A stretch of DNA of 64,000 bases. Source: Blastococcus sp. HT6-30 (lineage in GTDB: Bacteria; Actinomycetota; Actinomycetes; Mycobacteriales; Geodermatophilaceae). Positions 1 to 7,784 of this stretch are shown in pieces. Made by a program: the position numbers and the translations under genes. Under the pieces are notes generated by a model. The model ran no database searches, was not told the DNA's origin, and saw nothing but the letters and a program-made list of their open reading frames with translations. Positions within the stretch are counted from its first letter, which is position 1; every line of letters begins with the position of its first letter. The stretch spans positions 2,552,001-2,616,000 of the forward strand of contig NZ_CP155792.1 of assembly GCF_039729015.1 (NCBI RefSeq). The letters run 5' to 3'.

Positions 1-729
1 CCACGACGCCCCGGTGACGTAACCGGCCCCTGGAGAGGCGAGGAACGCGACCACGGCGGCGACCTCGCGGGCGTCGCCCGGGCGGCGCAGCGGGACGCCG
101 GGCCGCTCGTGGCCGGGGGCGGTCGGGTCCTCGTCCTCCTGCCCGGTCATGGGTGTGGCGATCTCCCCGGGGGCGACGGCGTTGACGGTGATCCCGTGCT
201 CCGCCAGCTCCAGCGCGGCCACCTTGGTGAGCAGGCCGAGACCACCCTTGGCCGCGCAGTAGCCGGCGGCCCCCACCCGCGGCGCGTGCTCGTGCACGCT
301 GGTGATGTTCACGATCCGGCCGCCGTTCCCGGCGGCGACCATCCGCCGGGCAGCGCGCTGCAGGCACAGGAAGGCCCCGTCGAGGTCGGTGGCGAGCACC
401 TCGCGCCAGGTGTCGAAGTCGAGCTCGAGCAGCGGGGTCCTGTGCCCGGTGCCGGCGTCGTTGACCAGGACGTCGACCCCGCCGAGGGCGTCGGCCAGCT
501 CGTCCACGACGTCCGCGGCGGCGGGCAGCCGGGTCAGGTCGAGGTGCCGGACCTCGGCCCGCCGGCCCAGCGACCGCACCTCCGCCGCCGTCGCCCCGGC
601 GGCCCGCTCGTCGCGGTACCAGGTGATGCCCAGGTCGCAGCCCTGCTCGGCGAGCGCGACGGCGACCGCCCGCCCGATGCCGGACTCCGACCCGGTGACG
701 ATCGCGACCCGCGAGGTGCTGCCGTCCAT
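1..729 (-). CDS. SDR family oxidoreductase (partial, C-terminus beyond the left edge)
   Basis: Short-chain dehydrogenase/reductase, a soluble NAD(P)-dependent oxidoreductase. The 243 visible residues cover almost the whole Rossmann domain: nucleotide-binding TGSESGIG at residues 12-19, a structural NDAG at 90-93, catalytic Ser144, and the YCAAK motif giving Tyr157 and Lys161. The acidic and proline-rich stretch near 198-212 replaces the usual substrate loop. The ATG at 729 is preceded by TAGCGT with a 6-nt gap and no Shine-Dalgarno, so the mRNA is probably leaderless. The closest family is glucose-1-dehydrogenase/3-oxoacyl reductase-like SDRs; the substrate cannot be told. The gene runs off the window after the GYVTGASW region, so only a few residues should be missing. 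Confidence 0.9.
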   Translation of the reverse strand, partial: MDGSTSRVAIVTGSESGIGRAVAVALAEQGCDLGITWYRDERAAGATAAEVRSLGRRAEVRHLDLTRLPAAADVVDELADALGGVDVLVNDAGTGHRTPLLELDFDTWREVLATDLDGAFLCLQRAARRMVAAGNGGRIVNITSVHEHAPRVGAAGYCAAKGGLGLLTKVAALELAEHGITVNAVAPGEIATPMTGQEDEDPTAPGHERPGVPLRRPGDAREVAAVVAFLASPGAGYVTGASW

Positions 730-735
730 GACGGC

Positions 736-741
736 ACGCTA
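736..741 (-). promoter_or_regulatory. Leaderless -10 element (TAGCGT) of the SDR gene
   Basis: TAGCGT read on the minus strand, 6 nt before the ATG at 729, fitting transcription starting at the start codon. Confidence 0.55.
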
Positions 742-803
742 ACGATCGTGCGACGGGCGCGCAGGTCCGGGCATCCCGGGCCGCAACCGGGTACGGGAGG
801 CAC

Positions 804-1430
804 ATGGACCCAGCCCGCCGCCTCCTCGTCCGGCTCGTCCTCGCGCTGGCCGCCGTCCTGCTCGGCGCGACCGGGTGCGTCGTCGTCGACACCTCGCCCA
901 CGCGGACCGGCACGGCGCCCGAGCCGGACGAGCCGCCCTCGGCCGGCGACGCCGCGGACCCGGAGGAGCGGATCGCCCGGGAGATCTTCGACCGGGTGAA
1001 CGACGAGCGCCGCGCCCGGGACCTGGAGCCGGTCGCGTGGAACGAGGAGCTGGCCGAGGTGGCCCGCGACTGGAGCGCCGCCATGGCCGAGCGCGGGGTG
1101 CTGGAGCACCAGGACGTGCGGGAGGTCCTCTCGCGGGAGGCGCTCTCCGGCTTCAGCGGGCTGGGCGAGAACATCTTCACCGCCTCGGGGCCGGTGCCGG
1201 CGGGCGTCGCCCACGTGGGCTGGATGCGGTCGGACGGCCACCGGGTGAACGTGCTCAACCCCGGGTGGAACCGCCTGGGGGTCGGGGTGTTCTGCGCGCC
1301 GGACGGGTCGGTCTGGGCGACCCAGGAGTTCGGGCGCACGGTGGACGCCGACCGGCCGCCGGTGGCCGAGGCGACGCCGTCGGTGGACCCGATCGCCCGG
1401 CCCGAGGAGGACGGCCCGTCCTGCTCGTGA
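804..1430 (+). CDS. CAP (SCP/PR1)-domain lipoprotein
   Basis: Secreted lipoprotein of 208 residues. An N-terminal hydrophobic stretch ends in the lipobox LGATGC (Cys25), then comes a low-complexity Pro/Glu/Asp linker to about residue 50, then a CAP domain to about residue 180. Recognisable CAP features are the helix starting EIFDRVNDERRA, the GLGENIF signature near residue 125 and the HRVNVLNPGWNRLGVGV core strand. The C-terminal tail is Pro-rich and ends in Ser-Cys-Ser. GGGAGG lies just before the ATG. CAP proteins of bacteria are widespread cell-surface proteins of mostly unknown biochemical role. It is transcribed divergently from the SDR gene. Confidence 0.9.
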   Translation: MDPARRLLVRLVLALAAVLLGATGCVVVDTSPTRTGTAPEPDEPPSAGDAADPEERIAREIFDRVNDERRARDLEPVAWNEELAEVARDWSAAMAERGVLEHQDVREVLSREALSGFSGLGENIFTASGPVPAGVAHVGWMRSDGHRVNVLNPGWNRLGVGVFCAPDGSVWATQEFGRTVDADRPPVAEATPSVDPIARPEEDGPSCS

Positions 1431-1458
1431 CGGCGGTCGCCCGCACGGACGACCTGGC

Positions 1459-2412
1459 TCAGCCCGAGGCGTCGCCCGCGAGCTGGGCCACCCGCCTCAG
1501 CGCGTGCTCGCGGGCGTCGGCCGCCTCCGCCGCGTCACGCTCTGCAGCGGACCGGCGTCGCTCCTCCCGCTTCAGCGCGGAGGTGGCGTCGGCGGCCGCG
1601 CGCTCGGCGTCGGCCAGCTGGTCGGCCAGCTCCTCCACCCGCGTCGCCAGCTCCGTGCGCCGGTCGGTGAGGTCCTCGACCAGCCGCCGGTGCTCCGCCA
1701 GCGCGCTCTCCGCCTCGTCCGCCGCCGCGGTCGCCTGCTCCGCGGCCGCCTGCGCCTCCGCGAGCTCCCGCTGCCGCCTCTCCTCGGCGGCGCGCAGCCG
1801 CTCCTCCTGCTCGCGGCGCCGGCGGTCGGCCGCCGACTCCTCGTCGGGCTTCTTCCGTGCCGTGCGCTTCCCGGGCGCCCGCTCGGGCTCGGCAGCCGGC
1901 TGGGGCGGCGGAACGAGGCGGAGCTCCGGGCGGCCGGCCAGCTGCCCCATGCCGTTGTAGGACATGGGAGCGGTCAGTCGCCCGGACAGCAGCGCCTTCC
2001 CCGCCTCGGGGTCGGACATCGCCGCCCGCAGCGTCTCCTCGACCTGGGTGGCGACCGCGGTGCTGACCGGGTGACCGCCTTCGTACGCCACCGCCCGCGC
2101 CTGCCGGGTGAGCGCGGTCAGCAGCCGGCGCCGCTGCACGTCGAGCGCCTTGAGGTCGTCCCCGGCCAGGTCGTCCTGCGCCTCGCGCAGCAGGTTGCCC
2201 AGGTCGACGAGGCCCTCGATCTCGGCGCGGTGCGCGCGCACCAGCAGGTTGCACACCCACGCCGGGGTGGAGGGCTTGGCCAGCGCCCCGATCTCCTTGG
2301 CCAGCGCCTTGTCGCCGTCGGCCCTGGCCTCGTCCTGGCGCTGCTTGCGCAGGGCGACGAACTCCTCGGGCGCGACCTCGTAGAGCTCGTCCGCCACCTG
2401 GTCGAGATCCAC
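1459..2412 (-). CDS. Coiled-coil hypothetical protein
   Basis: A 317-residue protein of unknown function, probably cytoplasmic. Residues 1-160 form a compact domain (LDQVADELYEVAPEEFVALRKQR at the start, AMSDPEAGKALLSGRLT near its end). From about residue 185 a Pro/Lys-rich hinge leads into a long Ala/Glu/Arg-rich coiled coil with heptad-like repeats running to the end. The GTG at 2412 is chosen because similarity-like sequence and codon bias begin there; upstream codons look non-coding. I recognise the layout from other actinobacterial genomes only as an uncharacterised family. It overlaps nothing and lies tail-to-tail with the CAP lipoprotein gene. Confidence 0.8.
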   Translation of the reverse strand: MDLDQVADELYEVAPEEFVALRKQRQDEARADGDKALAKEIGALAKPSTPAWVCNLLVRAHRAEIEGLVDLGNLLREAQDDLAGDDLKALDVQRRRLLTALTRQARAVAYEGGHPVSTAVATQVEETLRAAMSDPEAGKALLSGRLTAPMSYNGMGQLAGRPELRLVPPPQPAAEPERAPGKRTARKKPDEESAADRRRREQEERLRAAEERRQRELAEAQAAAEQATAAADEAESALAEHRRLVEDLTDRRTELATRVEELADQLADAERAAADATSALKREERRRSAAERDAAEAADAREHALRRVAQLAGDASG

Positions 2413-2503
2413 GCGCGAACACGATGCCAGAGGGTTCGACGATGTGTGCGCCGATGCGCAGCTCCGCACTCCCGAACTGGGCATCGGCGCACCCCGTCGG
2501 CGC

Positions 2504-2980
2504 TCAGCAGCAGGCGGCGAGGCGGGCGTCGGCGGAACCCTCGGGCGTGCAGCACGTGCCGTCACCGGCGACCGCCGAGAGCTCGGCGGCCGTCTGCCCC
2601 TCCAGGTCGGGGCGGGCGTCGGCCTTGACCGTGTAGACCTCCCACGGCTCGCCACCCGGCCCGGTCACCCAGACCTTGTCCTGGACGGCGTAGCAGCAGG
2701 TGGTGTTCTGCTCGGGGCGGGTCGCCAGCCCCGCCTCGGCCAGGCGGTCCGTCGCCGCGCCGACCTCGTCGGTCGAGCCGACCTCGACCCCCATGTGGTC
2801 CATGCGGGTCGCCTCGCCGGCCGCTCCCTCCAGCAGTACGAGCTTCAGCGGCGGCTCGGCGATGGCGAAGTTGGCGTAGCCCGGCCGGCGCTTGGCCGGA
2901 ACGGCGTCGAAGAGCCGGGAGTAGAAGGCGATCGCCGCATCGAGGTCGGCGACGCGGAGGGCGAGCTGCACGCGGGACAC
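2504..2980 (-). CDS. cadI: ArsI/CadI-type vicinal-oxygen-chelate metalloenzyme
   Basis: Glyoxalase/VOC-fold protein of 158 residues in the ArsI/CadI family: ArsI cleaves the C-As bond of trivalent methylarsenite, while CadI is the cadmium-induced mycobacterial relative. The single VOC domain opens with SRVQLALRVADLDAAIAFY. The hallmark TTCCYAVQDKVWV carries the vicinal cysteines 95 and 96 that bind As(III), followed by EPWEVY. Additional Cys pairs lie near the C-terminus (GTCC and a terminal CC). The GTG at 2980 has an excellent AGGAGGA seven bases upstream. It is divergent from arsR-acr3-arsC and separated from them by a palindrome, so co-regulation by ArsR is likely. Whether it is a true ArsI lyase or a CadI-like binder cannot be settled from sequence alone. 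Confidence 0.9.
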   Translation of the reverse strand: MSRVQLALRVADLDAAIAFYSRLFDAVPAKRRPGYANFAIAEPPLKLVLLEGAAGEATRMDHMGVEVGSTDEVGAATDRLAEAGLATRPEQNTTCCYAVQDKVWVTGPGGEPWEVYTVKADARPDLEGQTAAELSAVAGDGTCCTPEGSADARLAACC

Positions 2981-3000
2981 GGGATCCTCCTGGAGGTCAA

Positions 3001-3022
3001 GGCATCGACGGGCGTCGATGCC
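3001..3022. promoter_or_regulatory. Palindromic probable ArsR operator
   Basis: Perfect 9-bp inverted repeat GGCATCGAC / GTCGATGCC with a 4-nt centre, lying between the divergent cadI and arsR starts. A further copy of the arm (GGCATCGAC) occurs at 3043-3051. Its position and symmetry fit a homodimeric ArsR operator; binding is inferred. Confidence 0.6.
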
Positions 3023-3112
3023 TGAACGCAGAATGAACACCGGGCATCGACGGTTGTCAATACGATTCTCATCGTTACGATGGCGGTCGACGTCCGATGC
3101 GAGGGAGAACCG

Positions 3113-3454
3113 ATGAGCGAGCCCGGCCTGGCGTGCTGCACGCCGCTGTCCGGAACGGCCATGTCCGCCGAGCAGGCCGAGCAGGTGGCCCCCCTGCTCA
3201 AGGCGCTGGCCGACCCCGTCCGCCTGCGGCTGGTCAGCCTCATCGCCTCCAGCGCGAGCGGCGAGGCCTGCGTCTGCGATCTCAACGACGCCTTCGAGCT
3301 CACCCAGGCGACCATCAGCCACCACCTCAAGGTGCTGCACTCCGCCGGGCTGCTGGACCGGGAGAAGCGGGGGGTCTGGGTGTACTACGCGGTCCGGCCG
3401 ACCGCGTTCAGCGCCGTCGCCAGCCTGTTCGAGACCGGGCGGGTGCCCGCATGA
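3113..3454 (+). CDS. arsR: ArsR-family arsenic-responsive repressor
   Basis: Winged-helix metalloregulator of 113 residues that would repress the arsenic genes until As(III) binds. The DNA-recognition region is LTQATISHHLKVLHSAGLL. Cysteines are at 8 and 9 (GLACC) and at 53 and 55 (ACVCD). This arrangement resembles Corynebacterium ArsR, where an N-terminal Cys pair plus one Cys in the CVCDL segment form the arsenite site, more than the classic E. coli helix site. The ATG at 3113 follows GAGGGAG. An in-frame ATG at 3080 exists but lies inside the regulatory region and is less likely. The stop overlaps the acr3 start as ATGA, indicating translational coupling. Confidence 0.93.
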   Translation: MSEPGLACCTPLSGTAMSAEQAEQVAPLLKALADPVRLRLVSLIASSASGEACVCDLNDAFELTQATISHHLKVLHSAGLLDREKRGVWVYYAVRPTAFSAVASLFETGRVPA

Positions 3455-4575
3455 GCGACGCCGTCCGCGAGACCGCGCGCACCGACGTCCCCGCCGACGC
3501 CCCGGTCCTGCAGAAACTGTCGCCCCTGGACCGGTTCCTCCCGGTCTGGATCATCGCCGCGATGGCGCTGGGGCTGGCCCTGGGCCGCTGGGTACCGGGG
3601 CTGGACGACGCCCTGTCGGCCGTGGAGGTGGGCGACGTCAGCCTGCCGATCGCGATCGGGCTGCTGCTGATGATGTACCCGGTGCTGGCCAAGGTCCGGT
3701 ACTCCGAACTGGACCGGGTGACCGGCGATCGGAGGCTGCTGGGCGCGAGCCTGGCGCTCAACTGGCTGATCGGCCCGGCGCTGATGTTCGCCCTGGCCTG
3801 GCTGCTGCTGCCCGACCTGCCCGAGTACCGCACCGGCCTGATCATCGTCGGCCTGGCCCGCTGCATCGCCATGGTGCTCATCTGGAACGACCTGTCCTGC
3901 GGCGACCGCGAGGCCGGCGCGGTGCTGGTCGCGATCAACTCGGTGTTCCAGATCCTCGCGTTCGCCGTCCTGGGCTGGTTCTACCTGCAGGTGCTGCCCG
4001 GCTGGCTCGGGCTGACCACCACCTCCGCGGAGTTCAGCTTCTGGGCGATCGTCGTCTCGGTGCTGGTGTTCCTCGGCATCCCGCTGCTCGCCGGCTTCCT
4101 CACCCGCACGCTGGGCGAGCGACGCCGTGGCCGCGCCTGGTACGAGGCGCGGTTCCTGCCGCGGATCGGCCCGGTCGCCCTCTACGGGCTGCTGTTCACG
4201 ATCGTCATGCTCTTCGCGCTTCAGGGTGATGCGATCACCTCCCAGCCCTGGGACGTCGCCCGGATCGCGCTGCCGCTGCTGGCCTACTTCGTGGTGATGT
4301 TCGGCGGCTCGTTCCTGCTCGGCATGCGGCTGCGGCTGGGCTACGCCAAGACCGCCACGCTCGCCTTCACCGCGGCCGGCAACAACTTCGAGCTCGCCAT
4401 CGCCGTCGCCATCGGCACCTTCGGCGTCACCAGCGGCCAGGCGCTCGCCGGTGTCGTCGGCCCGCTGATCGAGGTGCCGGTCCTGGTGGCACTGGTCTAC
4501 GTGTCCCTCTGGGCTGCACGCCGCTGGTTCCCCGGCGACCCCACCGTCCCGACCACGATCCGGAGCACCCGATGA
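3451..4575 (+). CDS. acr3: ACR3-family arsenite efflux permease
   Basis: Integral membrane As(III) exporter of 374 residues, with about ten hydrophobic segments from residue 30 to the end. The conserved signature GLARCIAMVLIWNDLSCGD is present; its Cys138 corresponds to the essential transmembrane cysteine of ACR3 transporters. GNNFELAIAVAIGTFG near the C-terminus is a second family landmark. It would export arsenite produced by the downstream ArsC, driven by the proton motive force. It starts inside the arsR stop codon and ends overlapping arsC by four bases, so the three genes form one translationally coupled operon. It is unrelated to the ArsB family despite the shared role. Confidence 0.94.
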   Translation: MSDAVRETARTDVPADAPVLQKLSPLDRFLPVWIIAAMALGLALGRWVPGLDDALSAVEVGDVSLPIAIGLLLMMYPVLAKVRYSELDRVTGDRRLLGASLALNWLIGPALMFALAWLLLPDLPEYRTGLIIVGLARCIAMVLIWNDLSCGDREAGAVLVAINSVFQILAFAVLGWFYLQVLPGWLGLTTTSAEFSFWAIVVSVLVFLGIPLLAGFLTRTLGERRRGRAWYEARFLPRIGPVALYGLLFTIVMLFALQGDAITSQPWDVARIALPLLAYFVVMFGGSFLLGMRLRLGYAKTATLAFTAAGNNFELAIAVAIGTFGVTSGQALAGVVGPLIEVPVLVALVYVSLWAARRWFPGDPTVPTTIRSTR

Positions 4576-4979
4576 CCCCCAGCGTCCTGTTCGTCTGCGT
4601 GCACAACGCCGGCCGCTCCCAGATGGCCGCCGGCTGGCTGCGGCACCTGGCCGGTGACCGCGTCGAGGTGCGCTCCGCCGGGTCGCTGCCCGGCGACCAG
4701 GTCAACCCCGCCGCGGTCGAGGCCATGGCCGAGGTCGGCATCGACATCTCCGACCAGCGGCCGAAGGTGCTCACCACCGACGCCGTCGAGGCCTCCGACG
4801 TGGTCATCACCATGGGGTGCGGCGACGCCTGCCCGATCTTCCCCGGCAAGCGCTACCTCGACTGGCATCTGGAGGACCCGGCCGGCAAGGGCGTGGACTC
4901 CGTGCGCCCGATCCGCGACGACATCGAGGGCCGGATCCGCGGCCTGCTCGCCGAGCTCGGGGTCAGCTCTCCCGCCTGA
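4572..4979 (+). CDS. arsC: Arsenate reductase, LMW-phosphatase type
   Basis: Cytoplasmic enzyme of 135 residues that reduces As(V) to As(III) for export by Acr3. The P-loop CVHNAGRS gives nucleophile Cys9 and Arg15 (CX5R). Cys83 and Cys87 (GCGDACP) are candidates for the redox relay used by thioredoxin-linked ArsC; some actinobacterial relatives use mycothiol and mycoredoxin instead, and the sequence does not decide between them. The general-acid region is DWHLEDP near residue 97. It is the last gene of the operon. Its final 17 bases overlap the end of the convergent DUF4334 gene, so no terminator lies between them. Confidence 0.93.
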   Translation: MTPSVLFVCVHNAGRSQMAAGWLRHLAGDRVEVRSAGSLPGDQVNPAAVEAMAEVGIDISDQRPKVLTTDAVEASDVVITMGCGDACPIFPGKRYLDWHLEDPAGKGVDSVRPIRDDIEGRIRGLLAELGVSSPA

Positions 4980-5514
4980 GCGAGAAGAAGAACGGGTCGG
5001 GCAGGCCGCGCAGATCCATCAGGCCGAGCACCGTGCGGCTGTCCACCCGCCGGAAGACGTCGATGATCGGCAGCGCGTCGTAGACCATCGCGGCGGTGAC
5101 CACCCCACGGTGCTCGACCGCCCGCAGCCGCGCCCTCGGCCGCGACGTGGTCAGCAGGGGGCGGACGGCGCGGAAGGCGACCTGCGCCGCCCGGGAGTGC
5201 GCGAGGCCGGGTCGGTCGCGCAGCACGGCGACCGGCACCAGTGCCGGGTCGACCGCGCGCGGGCCGGAGCGGGTGGTGAACAGCAGCGGGTGCACCGTCT
5301 CGGCGTCCACGAACTCCTTGCCGTACCAGCCGTAGCTCTCCAGCAGGCCGTCGAGCGGTGAGCCGGTGGGCAGGCCGCTCCCCCGCCACCGCCCGAGCAT
5401 CTCCTCGGCGGGGACGGGGGGCAGGACGTCGAACCAGGCCAGCGCCTCGTCCCGGGGGACCCCGCCCGCGGCGCGCTCCAGCCACTGGTCGCTGCTCACG
5501 AACTCCAGGGTCAC
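4963..5514 (-). CDS. GXWXG plus DUF4334 domain protein
   Basis: A 183-residue cytoplasmic protein of unknown function. The N-terminal GXWXG domain covers about residues 30-90 (LGRWRGSGLPTG, then ESYGWYGKEFVD). The C-terminal DUF4334 domain covers 125-180 (GVVTAAMVYDALPIIDVFRRVD, then MDLRGLPDPFFFSLRRE). The pair is found together in many bacteria, often as a stand-alone gene. The GTG start overlaps the stop of the upstream DUF4177 gene, suggesting coupled translation. It converges on arsC with a 17-bp overlap. No enzymatic motif is evident, and no role in arsenic resistance should be assumed from position. Confidence 0.85.
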   Translation of the reverse strand: MTLEFVSSDQWLERAAGGVPRDEALAWFDVLPPVPAEEMLGRWRGSGLPTGSPLDGLLESYGWYGKEFVDAETVHPLLFTTRSGPRAVDPALVPVAVLRDRPGLAHSRAAQVAFRAVRPLLTTSRPRARLRAVEHRGVVTAAMVYDALPIIDVFRRVDSRTVLGLMDLRGLPDPFFFSLRRES

Positions 5515-5723
5515 GCGACCGGGCGCTCGAAGGTCACCAGGATCCCGTCCACACCACCCGGGCCGATGCGCCCCTTCACCTCGACCGCGGTGATGGCCTT
5601 GAGCTGCCACCCCTGCCGGGCGTGCTCGTTGAGCACCTTCTCCAGCTTCCCGCCGGACATCTTGCCCCCGACCAGCCCCTCGCGGATCTCCTCGACCTTG
5701 TACTCGTAGCGCGCCGCAGCCAT
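5511..5723 (-). CDS. DUF4177 small protein
   Basis: A 70-residue protein of the DUF4177 family, recognised from YEYKVEEIRE at the N-terminus and the HARQGWQLKAITAVE core followed by a FERP terminus. The family is small, soluble and uncharacterised. GGAGGAC precedes the ATG at 5723. It overlaps the downstream DUF4334 gene by four bases, so the two probably form an operon. Confidence 0.85.
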   Translation of the reverse strand: MAAARYEYKVEEIREGLVGGKMSGGKLEKVLNEHARQGWQLKAITAVEVKGRIGPGGVDGILVTFERPVA

Positions 5724-5801
5724 GTGCCGTCCGTCCTCCCCGGAAGTGGTCAGGCGCCCAGCCTGCCCGCTTCCCCCACCGGCCGTCGACCGGGACGGCG
5801 A

Positions 5802-7708
5802 TCAGCTCTCCACGGCGGTCAGGGTGCGTTCCAGCTCGGGTGTGCTCCGCGGGACGTGCTGCGTGTTCCCGCCGCCGGTCCGCCGACCGGCGGCGACGAA
5901 GGGGCTGCGCATCGCCGCCGCGACGGCCTCGGGGTGGGCGCGGGCAGCGAGGATCCTCGCCCCGGTCACCGTCGGCTCGGGGGCGGTGAGCGGGGTGACC
6001 AGGGTGGCCGTCCAGCGGGCCGCACCGGCCCGGAAGGCGGTCGCCGACAGCGCGGCCAGCTCGGCCCACTGCCGCCCCACGAACTGCAGCGGTGCACGTC
6101 GTCGGCCCGGGAGCGCACGGTGGCGCGGAAGACGACGTGCCCGGCGCGGTCGGGCACCCGGACGGCCAGCTCCACCTCGTCGCCGACCGACGCGCCGGTC
6201 CCGTGGACGCGCACCTGCGCGCCACCCAGGGATACGTCGACCAGCCGGGCCGGCGCGCCGTCCACCACGGCGGGCAGTGCCGCGGGGAACCGGTGACCGT
6301 CGCGGCGTTCAGCCGCGAAGCGGGGGTCGCGGATCCGGCGGATCCCGGCCACGACGAACCCGAGGGTGGTCGCCACCCAGAACACCGGCACGAGGGTGGC
6401 GCCGCCCAGCCGGTGGGCGGTCGGCGTCCACCCGGCGACGCTCGCGAGCGTGTACAGCAGGCTGCCGGCCAGCACGCCGGCCAGCACCCAGAGCAGCGCG
6501 GGCACCCGGGCGCGGGTCCGGTCCTCGCCGGTCCGCCCCTTGGCGGTCACCGTGAACCGTCCGGCGCCCCGCAGCACCAGCGACAGGGTCGCGGCCAGGT
6601 TGGAGGGCAGGCGGACCACCTCGAACAGCGGCGCGAACCGCGCCGGGGCGAACCCGCGGGCCAGCAGCGCGAGCGCCACCTGCTGGAGCAGGAACGGCAC
6701 ACCCGCCATGACCGCGAACTGCAGCGGCGGCCCCTCGACCGGGAACAGCCCGGTGACCAGGGCCGTCACCGGGACCAGGGCCAGCCCCAGGGTGCGCCAC
6801 GAGTCGAACCACGCCAGCAGCGAGTACAGGTAGGCCAGCCGCTGACGCAGGGTCAGCCCCGTGGCGGTGAGCGGGTTGTCGTGCCGCAGTACCTGCATCG
6901 CACCCCGGCCCACCGGCGACGCTGGGCGTAGAACGCGTCCGGACTGCCGGCCGCGAGACCGCGGGCGAGCACCTCGTTGTGGTAGGTGCTGCGCCAGCCG
7001 GCGCGGTGCAGCTTCATCGTGGTGTGCAGGTCCTCGGTGAGCGACTCCGTCGCCACCCCGCCGACCTCCCGCAGCGCACCGACGCGCAGGACCGCGTTGG
7101 TACCGCACCAGAAGGCGGCGCCGGCGTGGTGCTTGCCGGCCTGGATCACCCGGTAGAACAGCGACTCCTCGTGCAGGTCCACGCCCGGGCGCAGGTGCTC
7201 GAAGGAACTGGTGTTGTAGAAGTGCTGCGGCGTCTGCACCAGCGCCAGCCGCTCGTCGGCGAAGTAGGGCACCGTGCGGCTGAGGAAATCCGGATCCGGC
7301 ACGTGGTCGGCGTCGAGGACGGCCACCAGATCGGTGCGCACCAGGGCCAGCGCGTGGTTGAGGTTGCCGGCCTTGGCGTGGTCGTGCTCGGGCCGGCTGA
7401 CGTAGCGACGGCTGCCGGGCCGGGCCGGGGCGGGGGCACGGTCGCCGGCGCGACGTTCCAGGTCGTCATCACGAACAGCACCAGGGCGACGCCGCCGTAG
7501 AGCTCCAGCGCCAGGAAGGGCACGCCGATCCACAGCGCCGGGCCCTCGGGCGCAGTCGCGACCAGCCGCCAGGTCAGTACCCGGCGGTGGCCAGGACGGC
7601 GGCGACGGCGACGGTCCGGACGACGGCCAGCCGCAGCGCGCTCTCCGGCGCGGGGACGGCGTCCCGCGTTCCTGTGGGGCGGCCGAGGCCGGCCCGCTCG
7701 ATGCTCAT
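5802..7708 (-). pseudogene. Decayed cellulose-synthase-like glycosyltransferase with PilZ domain
   Basis: Remnant of a BcsA-type membrane glycosyltransferase. Starting at the ATG at 7708 the gene can be followed through an N-terminal membrane region (TWRLVATAPEGPALWIGVPF), the GT2 core (KAGNLNHALALV, DADHVPD, TEDLHTTMKLHRAGW, AQRRRWAG, VLRHDNPL), further membrane helices, and a PilZ domain with RDGHR and DVSLGG, the c-di-GMP-binding signature. It is interrupted by three single-base losses, each repaired in reading by one added C on the minus strand: near 7576 (tacTGA), near 6906 (WARGAMQ) and near 6086 (before QFVGRQ). The first part of the GT2 domain is also missing at about 7430. The deletion argues for true decay, though the single-base losses could be read errors. 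Confidence 0.8.
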
Positions 7709-7784
7709 CCCGGATGCATCGACATCGCGGGCCGCCCCACACACCCCCCGGAGGGGTGAGACGCGATTCCCGGCCCCGCCCTGG

